DNA of 6,890 bases. Source: CAYJRR01 sp964372275 [NCBI: uncultured bacterium]. Lineage in GTDB: Bacteria; CAYJRR01. Each line of letters opens with the position of its first letter. Positions within the stretch are counted from its first letter, which is position 1. A program made the translations under genes and the position numbers. Positions 1 to 4,583 of the stretch are shown here, one piece after another. The stretch lies in NCBI GenBank assembly GCA_964372275.1, contig CAYJRR010000180.1, positions 1-6,890 on the forward strand. The letters run 5' to 3'. The notes under the pieces are model-generated. The model searched no databases and was not told the DNA's origin. It saw only the letters and a list, made by a program, of their open reading frames with translations.

Positions 1-742
1 TCCACCGGAAATGGCGCCCCACGGTCACCGGATTCCAGGCCGAATAGAGCGAGGCGGTTCCCCCTCCGGGGAAGGTCATCGCCGTCGGGCACCGCTCGTC
101 CTCCCCGAGCTCCGCGAGCTCGGGCCACATGTCGAAGGTCGCGTTCTCCGCCGCCGGCGTCTGGTTGCGGAACCAGTGCACCCACCGGTCGGTCGGCGCG
201 CCGTCGTCGGGGCAGGCGAACCAACCCTGGTAGCCGAAGACGACCTTCTGGTGGAGCGTCGTCGGATCGACCGGCAGTTCGCAGGTGACCGCCACCTGCG
301 CGGCGGCCGTCTCGCCGAACCACCGCACCCCCTCCTCCACCATCCGCCAGTCGGTGAGGTAGGTCCCGGGCTGGTTCGGCGCCACCAGCGGAACGGAGAA
401 GGTGTGCGAATCGCCCGGGCCGATCGCGGCCTCCTCGGGAAGGAGGATCCGCACGTCGGCGGTGAAGAGCGGGTCGGCGTCGTCGACCGCGCCGAGCTTG
501 TACCCGCCGGCGCGGGTCCAGGTTGCGGGTCCGTGGTTCTTCACCGTCACCGTCGCGGTGCCGGCGGCCCCGCACGCGAGGAGGTCCGGAAAGACGTACG
601 ATTCGATCGTCGCCTCTTCGACCGTCTCCGGCGTCGGCTCCGGCGTCGGTCCACCCGGAAGCGGGTCCGGCGTGGCGACCTCGCACGCCGCAATCGACAG
701 TCCGAGGAGGTGGACGATCCGGACGCCGACGCGTGCGCGCAT
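1..742 (-). CDS. Lipoprotein with NBR1-type Ig-like domain and GH71/GH99-like glycosidase domain (C-terminus off the left edge)
   Basis: Only the first 247 residues are inside the window; the frame is still open at base 1. The ATG at 742-740 gives a short basic N-terminus (MRARVGVR), a hydrophobic stretch and the lipobox LSIAAC, so Cys20 should be lipidated and the protein anchored in a membrane facing outward. A Pro/Thr-rich linker follows (about 25-45). Residues 45-157 look like the Ig-like domain first named in NBR1: NHGPATWTRAGGYKLG at 69 onward and the hallmark WRMVEEGVRWFGE at 132-144, with Cys57 and Cys154 at its ends possibly forming a disulfide. From 164 the sequence KVVFGYQGWFACPDDG and then DRWVHWFRNQTP and FDMWPELAEL resemble the start of bacterial GH71/GH99-like glycosidases. 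The catalytic acids lie beyond the window, so activity and substrate (an alpha-mannan or alpha-glucan type is only a guess) cannot be judged. The start is preceded by no strong Shine-Dalgarno site, but the signal peptide supports it. Confidence 0.8.
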   Translation of the reverse strand, partial: MRARVGVRIVHLLGLSIAACEVATPDPLPGGPTPEPTPETVEEATIESYVFPDLLACGAAGTATVTVKNHGPATWTRAGGYKLGAVDDADPLFTADVRILLPEEAAIGPGDSHTFSVPLVAPNQPGTYLTDWRMVEEGVRWFGETAAAQVAVTCELPVDPTTLHQKVVFGYQGWFACPDDGAPTDRWVHWFRNQTPAAENATFDMWPELAELGEDERCPTAMTFPGGGTASLYSAWNPVTVGRHFRW

Positions 743-793
743 GCGTGCGCCACCAGCACGATCCGAGCCCACCCTGGGCGTCGCGGAAGTCAC

Positions 794-807
794 CGTCCGC
801 ACGGACG
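794..807. repeat. Short inverted repeat CGTCCG-CA-CGGACG
   Basis: A perfect 6-bp inverted repeat with a 2-nt centre lies 52-65 nt upstream of the lipoprotein start codon and 11 nt from the TTGACA palindrome. The 2-nt centre is too small for a good RNA loop, so a protein-binding site in DNA is more likely than a leader hairpin. It may also be chance in GC-rich DNA. Confidence 0.3.
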
Positions 808-834
808 ATGCGGAAGAATTGACACGGATGTCAA
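806..834 (-). promoter_or_regulatory. Candidate promoter/operator upstream of the lipoprotein gene
   Basis: Bases 819-834 form a perfect 6-4-6 inverted repeat, read on the minus strand as TTGACATCCGTGTCAA. Its first half is an exact sigma-70 -35 hexamer pointing at the lipoprotein gene. At 17-18 nt spacing only a weak -10 match (CATCGT, three of six) is seen around 806-811. The patch is AT-rich compared with its surroundings and lies about 90 nt before the start codon. It could equally be a binding site for a dimeric repressor overlapping the promoter. Promoter use is inferred. Confidence 0.35.
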
Positions 835-873
835 TGGGGAGGCGAGCCCCCTACGCCGGCGTCGGTTGGGACA

Positions 874-893
874 CGGACTCGCCAGGGAGTCCG
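874..893 (-). terminator. Hairpin directly after the exported-protein gene, possible terminator
   Basis: CGGACTC at 874-880 pairs perfectly with GAGTCCG at 887-893, with a 6-nt loop. Read on the minus strand, the stem begins 1 nt after the TGA at 897-895. No T-tract follows, so it is not a classical intrinsic terminator. Termination without a U-run, or mRNA 3'-end protection, would fit a GC-rich genome. Confidence 0.45.
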
Positions 894-894
894 A

Positions 895-1842
895 TCAGCG
901 CCGCCGTCCCGCCTCGCCGCCGGTCGCAGGCTCACCGCCGGTCGTCCCCGTCACCGCGGTCGGCGCGCGTCGCGCCACGTTCGAGCCTCCGCCCGACTCG
1001 CCGCGCGCCGCCGTCGCGACGGCGTCACCGACGAAGAACCGGAACCGGGTCCATCGGCTGTTCCCGTTCGACGGGGCGAGACCGAGCACCCACTCGAGCC
1101 AGCCACGGAAGCCGCGGGGGCGAACCTCCACGGAGATCGAATCGTTCGACGGCGGTTTCCGCAACGTCAACCGGGTCTCCCACAGCTCGCCGGACTCCGG
1201 ATCGATCGCCGACGCGAGCCGGGTGCGCCGCACCGTCAGCCCGCCGCCCACCACCCGGACGGCGCCGAGCCTGCGATCGCGATCGGTCCTGCTCTCCCAG
1301 GTCCGGAGGACGAGCGATTGTCCCGGGAGGAGCGGATACAGCTGGCCGTACAGCGCTCGTCCCGGACCCTCGTCGCCCGGACCGAACGTCCCGAGATTTC
1401 GGTCCCCCGAGAGGCTGAAGAAGGCGATCGGATGGGCGCGGCGCCATTCGTCAAAGCCGTCGTCTCCCGGTCCGTAGAGGGAGTTCGCCGTCGTCTCGTA
1501 GTGGCGGAACGACGCGGCCACCGCCCCCCGCTCGGCCGCCGTCAACCCCTTGCCATGGTCGACGAGAATCGAGCGGAACAGGTGGGCCATCGCGCGGTAT
1601 TCGGACGACACCGCCGGGCCGAGATCGGCCCGCGTTCCCAGGAGAAGGCGCTCGGCGTCGGCGAGCTCCGCCATGAACCCCGGGCGCATGACGCGCGCGA
1701 GCTCCGCGCGAAGCGAGGCAAACGTCGCTTCGCGCGCCTCGAGGGCCGCCGCGCGCGCGGCCGTCCCTTCCGCCTGCGCGGACGGGGCGTGCATCGCGGA
1801 TCCAGCGACCAGAGCTGCCAGGGCGAACGGCCTCGCGATCAT
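895..1842 (-). CDS. Exported protein of unknown family
   Basis: This 315-residue protein is not recognised. The ATG at 1842-1840 is chosen because a strong Shine-Dalgarno run lies 4 nt upstream and because it opens a clean Sec signal peptide: MIAR, a hydrophobic core ALAALVAG, and a likely cut after AQA at residue 24. No lipobox Cys is present, so it should be released into the periplasm or outside. Mature residues 25-70 are Ala/Glu/Arg-rich and look helical. Residues 75-125 contain HLFRSILVDHGKGL and may also be helical. The middle has Gly/Asp/Pro-rich turns (YGPGDDGFDEW, FGPGDEGPG) and the stretch AHPIAFFSLSGDRNLG. About 165-280 alternates in a beta-like way (QSLVLRTWES, AVRVVGGGLTVRR, SISVEVRPRGF). 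The last 30 or so residues are Gly/Thr/Arg-rich low complexity. The mature part has no cysteine, catalytic motif or membrane segment that I can see. It is separated by 242 nt from the signalling genes and by 152 nt from the lipoprotein gene, so it may be its own transcription unit. Confidence 0.75.
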   Translation of the reverse strand: MIARPFALAALVAGSAMHAPSAQAEGTAARAAALEAREATFASLRAELARVMRPGFMAELADAERLLLGTRADLGPAVSSEYRAMAHLFRSILVDHGKGLTAAERGAVAASFRHYETTANSLYGPGDDGFDEWRRAHPIAFFSLSGDRNLGTFGPGDEGPGRALYGQLYPLLPGQSLVLRTWESRTDRDRRLGAVRVVGGGLTVRRTRLASAIDPESGELWETRLTLRKPPSNDSISVEVRPRGFRGWLEWVLGLAPSNGNSRWTRFRFFVGDAVATAARGESGGGSNVARRAPTAVTGTTGGEPATGGEAGRRR

Positions 1843-1846
1843 CGGT

Positions 1847-1855
1847 CTCCTCCTC
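1847..1855 (-). promoter_or_regulatory. Strong ribosome binding site of the exported-protein gene
   Basis: The minus strand reads GAGGAGGAG, then ACCG, then ATG. This decides for the start at 1842 over the in-frame upstream start at 1926, which lacks such a site and would add a Pro/Arg/Cys-rich leader before the signal peptide. Confidence 0.75.
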
Positions 1856-2055
1856 GGCGCCGCCGGCGGCGCGCAGGGTGCGCACCGCCGCGGGGGGGGC
1901 GCGACCAGCAAGTCACATGCCGCCACCTGGGTTCGCCACCATCGACCGGGGCCGCACGGGGAATCGATTCGAAACTCCGTCGGAATCCCGCCCGGTCGGC
2001 GGGCCCCCGAAAGCGCGCAGACAGGCCCCCTCCCGTCGCAGGTTCGTCGCCTGGA

Positions 2056-2071
2056 CGTCCCCGGTGGGACG
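2056..2071 (-). terminator. Hairpin 13 nt after the receiver gene, possible operon terminator
   Basis: CGTCCC at 2056-2061 pairs with GGGACG at 2066-2071 around a 4-nt loop. It sits just downstream of the last gene of the signalling cluster in its reading direction. No T-run follows, so intrinsic termination is uncertain, but position and stem quality fit the end of the operon. Confidence 0.4.
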
Positions 2072-2084
2072 CCTGAGTCTCAGT

Positions 2085-2558
2085 TCAGGGTGAGGTCGGT
2101 TCGGCCGGTTCGGGTGGTTCGACCGGTCCGGGAGGTTCGCTGGCGCGCGCCGCGGTCTTCTCCGCGCAGTAGCGATGCACCACCTCGAGCAGCCGGTCGA
2201 CGTCGATCGGCTTGCCGACGAACGCCTCCACCCCCGGAAGGTGCTCCTTTTCCCGGGGCCAGGCGGACAGTACGACAACGGGGACGGAGCGCAGGACCGG
2301 GTCCTTCTCCCGCGCGTAGAGGAACTCCGCGCCGCTCATCACCGGCATCATCAGGTCGAGCAGCACCACGCACGGGCGCTCGACCGAGAGGAGGTCGATC
2401 GCCTCGCGGCCGTTCGAGGCGGTCAACACCCGGCCGAGGCACGGCTCGAGCAAGTCTTCGAGGGTGAGCCGCATCACCTCACGGGTTTCGAGGTCGTCGT
2501 CGACCACCAGCACCGAGCACGGCGAACGGTCCGCCCGTCGGCCTTTCGCCGTCGTCAC
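2085..2558 (-). CDS. Stand-alone response regulator receiver protein with Pro/Glu tail
   Basis: This 157-residue protein is a single CheY-like receiver. Acidic pocket residues are Asp20-Asp21 in VLVVDDD, the phosphoacceptor is Asp68 in LLDLMMPVMSG, the switch Ser is Ser98 in VVLSAW, and the conserved Lys is Lys116 in GKP. A basic stretch of about 14 residues comes before it. After the domain (ending near 134) there is no DNA-binding or enzymatic output, only a tail of XEP/XGP triplets (SEPPGPVEPPEPAEP). The start is GTG at 2558-2556. It overlaps the preceding kinase stop as GTGA and has GGAG 8 nt upstream (2567-2570), which implies translational coupling to the kinase. The likely role is to accept phosphate from that kinase and act by protein contact. 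A target cannot be named. The frame stays open far upstream inside the kinase gene, but that part is a shadow frame. Confidence 0.9.
   Translation of the reverse strand: MTTAKGRRADRSPCSVLVVDDDLETREVMRLTLEDLLEPCLGRVLTASNGREAIDLLSVERPCVVLLDLMMPVMSGAEFLYAREKDPVLRSVPVVVLSAWPREKEHLPGVEAFVGKPIDVDRLLEVVHRYCAEKTAARASEPPGPVEPPEPAEPTSP
2098..2142 (-). repeat. Five imperfect 9-bp tandem repeats coding a Pro/Glu tail
   Basis: Five consecutive 9-nt units share the core GGTTCG (one has GGTCCG) on the plus strand. On the coding minus strand they give the triplets SEP-PGP-VEP-PEP-AEP at the C-terminus of the receiver protein. Unit number could vary between strains without breaking the frame, because each unit is three codons. 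Confidence 0.75.
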
Positions 2559-4570
2559 GACCGCAACTCCGCGCCGGTCGCCCGGGGGGGGTGCGTTCCG
2601 TCGATTTCGTTCGTGGCCCGCGTCGCCGCCGCCGGCCGCCGCGGGAGCTCGACCGTGAACCGCGCCCCCTCGCCCGGACGGCTCCAGACGTCGATCCGGC
2701 CGCCGTGCGCCAGCACGATCTCGTGCACGATCCACAAGCCCAGGCCGAACCCGCCGTAGTGACGCACCGGCACCAGCCGCTCGAAGCGCTCGAAGATCCG
2801 CGCCTGCGCCTCCTTTTCCATGCCGATCCCGTGGTCGCGGATCGTGACCCTCCCGACCGTCTCGTCGCCGGAGCAGTCGATTTCGACCGGCTTCCCCGCG
2901 CCGTACTTCAAGGCGTTGGAGAGCAGGTTTCCGATCACCTGCTCCAGCCGAAGGCGGTCCCACGCGCCGCGGACGGGATCGGGGGCGGCCAGACGAAGCT
3001 CGCACCGTGCCCCCTCGATCTCGGTCCGCATGCGGTCGACCACGCTGCGCGTCACGTCGGCCAGGTCGAGCTCCTCCCGTTCCAGGCGCAGCTTTCCGAT
3101 CGTCACGCGGGAGACGTCGAGCAGGATCTCGATCTGCTTCTCGAGCTGGCGCACCGACCGCTCCGTCCGTTGCAGCTGCCGCTCGAGCCAGTCCCCCGGG
3201 AGCGGCTCCGTCGCCTCGCGGACGCGCCGCCGGAGCGCGGTCACCTGCATCAGCACCGGGGTGAGCGGCGTCTTCAGCTCGTGCGCCGCGAGGGCGAGAA
3301 AGTCGTCCCGCGCCTGGATCCCTTCGGCCAGCTCCCGCAGGATGCGCGTGCGCTCCCGTTCGATCCTCCGGCGATCCGAGATGTCGAGCGCGAAACTGAC
3401 GATCCCCGGCTCGGGCACGTCGATCGTCGCCGCCCCGACCAGGACGGCCACCCGGCCCCCGTCCCGCCGGACGTACTCCGCCTCGTAGGCGCGGCACACG
3501 CCGTGCGCGCGAAGCTCCTCCATCGCCCGTCCCTCGACGAGGTCGTGCTCGGTGGGGACGAGGTTCCGCCGTTTGACGGCGCCGGCGCGGAGGTCCTCCC
3601 GCGCGTAACCGACCAGTTGCAGGAACGCGTCGTTTGCACGGGTCACCGTCCCGTCGGCCCGCTCGAAGGCGATCGCCAGGACCCCGGACTCCTGGAGGCG
3701 GGAGAAGAGGAGCTCGCTGTCCCGGAGCGATTCCAGGAGAAGCTTGTATTCGCTCACGTCCTCCAGGATCACGAGCTCCAGAGGATTCCCGTCGCGATCT
3801 CGAAGCAGCGAGACGGTGGCCACGATCCACGCCAGGGTGCCGTCCCGCCGTCGGAACCGGTATTCGGCCCGGTGCTTCGTCTCGAGCCCGGCCGACACCC
3901 TCCGGACCGCCGCCTCGAGCGCGGCCCGTTCCTCCGGGACGACCAGGTCGATCAGACTCCGCGCCCGCACGTCGTGCGGCGGCACCTCGAGGATCTCGGA
4001 CAGTCGGCGGTTCAACCGGATCCAGCGGCCGTCGAGCGTGGCATGACCGATCCCGATCGGCGCCTCCTCGAAGGTGACGTCGTACAGCGACTCGAGGAGC
4101 TCCAGCTCCCGCTGCTTCGAGAGGCGGAGGAGCTCGCCACGCCGCTCGATCTCCCGCGCCTGCCGGTGGAGCTCGGCGAAGACCGCCACCTTCGACCGGA
4201 CGACGTCCGGTTCGAACGGCTTGGGAAGGAAGTCGACCGCGCCCACGGCGTAGCCGCGCAGCAGGTTCTCCCGCTCGTAGCTCGTTCCGGAGAGGAAGAT
4301 GATCGGCGTCTTCCACGCGCGTGGACGCGTGCGGATCAGCTTCGCCGTCTCGAACCCGTCGAGCCCGGGCATGACGACGTCCAGGAGCACCAGCGCCACG
4401 TCGTCGCGCAGGAGCGCGGCCAGCGCCTCCTCTCCGCTGGCGGCGAGGACCAGATCGTAGTCCGGACGCTCCAGGACGGCGCGAAGCGAAATCAGCTGCT
4501 CGGGCTGGTCGTCGACCAGCAGGATGCGGACGGGCAGCGGCGATGCCTCCAGGGACGGAGAGACCGTCAC
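2555..4570 (-). CDS. Soluble sensor histidine kinase with N-terminal receiver (REC-PAS-PAS-HisKA-HATPase)
   Basis: This is a 671-residue cytoplasmic protein with no signal peptide or membrane segment. The order is receiver (14-128; Asp20-Asp21, phosphoacceptor Asp64 in LLDVVMPGLDG, Lys117 in LPKPF), a charged helical linker (about 130-165), PAS 1 (about 167-282, starting EEAPIGIGHATLDG), PAS 2 (about 287-404, with TRANDAFLQLVGY), HisKA with His430 in AAHELKTPL, then HATPase_c (about 538-643) with the N-box NLLSNALKYG, G1 DHGIGM and G2 GGFGLGLWI. All catalytic motifs look intact. The tail after 643 is Ala/Thr-rich. The start is GTG at 4570-4568, preceded by GAGGGA at a short distance and 10 nt after the upstream hybrid kinase stop; an in-frame start at 4678 would overlap that gene and add an Arg-rich leader. 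A receiver in front of a kinase suggests its activity is set by phosphate from another kinase, most simply the upstream hybrid protein, and it probably phosphorylates the downstream receiver. PAS ligands cannot be predicted. Confidence 0.92.
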   Translation of the reverse strand: MTVSPSLEASPLPVRILLVDDQPEQLISLRAVLERPDYDLVLAASGEEALAALLRDDVALVLLDVVMPGLDGFETAKLIRTRPRAWKTPIIFLSGTSYERENLLRGYAVGAVDFLPKPFEPDVVRSKVAVFAELHRQAREIERRGELLRLSKQRELELLESLYDVTFEEAPIGIGHATLDGRWIRLNRRLSEILEVPPHDVRARSLIDLVVPEERAALEAAVRRVSAGLETKHRAEYRFRRRDGTLAWIVATVSLLRDRDGNPLELVILEDVSEYKLLLESLRDSELLFSRLQESGVLAIAFERADGTVTRANDAFLQLVGYAREDLRAGAVKRRNLVPTEHDLVEGRAMEELRAHGVCRAYEAEYVRRDGGRVAVLVGAATIDVPEPGIVSFALDISDRRRIERERTRILRELAEGIQARDDFLALAAHELKTPLTPVLMQVTALRRRVREATEPLPGDWLERQLQRTERSVRQLEKQIEILLDVSRVTIGKLRLEREELDLADVTRSVVDRMRTEIEGARCELRLAAPDPVRGAWDRLRLEQVIGNLLSNALKYGAGKPVEIDCSGDETVGRVTIRDHGIGMEKEAQARIFERFERLVPVRHYGGFGLGLWIVHEIVLAHGGRIDVWSRPGEGARFTVELPRRPAAATRATNEIDGTHPPRATGAELRS
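2584..2591 (-). other. C8 homopolymer near the kinase 3' end
   Basis: On the coding strand a run of eight C spans the codons CAC CCC CCC CGG (His-Pro-Pro-Arg), 11 codons before the kinase stop. A -1 shift on this run enters the reading frame of the downstream receiver gene, which is open from here through its GTG start. Whether slippage happens is unknown; a sequencing-prone homopolymer is an alternative concern. Confidence 0.5.
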
Positions 4571-4583
4571 GCCGTCCCTCTCA
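4571..4583 (-). promoter_or_regulatory. Gene junction with ribosome binding site for the receiver-first kinase
   Basis: The minus strand reads TGA (stop of the hybrid kinase), GAGGGACGGC, then GTG. The purine run GAGGGA 4 nt before GTG serves as a moderate Shine-Dalgarno site, and the 10-nt spacing points to co-transcription and coupled translation. An ATG overlaps the stop as ATGA, but its frame ends after five codons. Confidence 0.55.

Larger units (their letters stand above)
1843..2084. other. Intergenic gap between receiver gene and exported-protein gene
   Basis: No coding frame with support is seen here. The gap holds a hairpin near the receiver gene end (2056-2071), an 11-nt palindromic stretch CTGAGTCTCAG (2073-2083), the palindrome GAATCGATTC (1961-1970) next to TTCGAA in the only AT-rich patch, a run of eight G (1892-1899), and the palindrome GGTGCGCACC (1877-1886). 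A promoter for the exported-protein gene is expected here, but no convincing -35/-10 pair could be picked. Confidence 0.5.

Noticed and set aside
547-759. Small minus-strand frame of 70 codons overlapping the lipoprotein start
   Set aside because: It is a shifted frame of the lipoprotein gene with an Arg/Ser-rich product and no independent ribosome binding site.
11-1477. Long plus-strand open frame of 488 codons at the left end
   Set aside because: It runs antisense to two genes with clear signal peptides and domains. Its product is Arg/Pro-rich with no domain, as expected for an antisense frame in GC-rich DNA. The same applies to the overlapping plus-strand frame at 402-1418.
1843-1926. Upstream in-frame start for the exported protein at 1926
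   Set aside because: It would place 28 Pro/Arg/Cys-rich residues before the signal peptide, while the start at 1842 has a strong ribosome binding site and a normal signal sequence.
2085-4316. One 743-codon minus-strand frame that includes the receiver gene
   Set aside because: Only the last 157 codons resemble a protein family. The upstream part is a shifted reading of the kinase gene, and the GTG at 2558 with its GGAG site explains the real start. A slip-made fusion is kept as a separate hypothesis.
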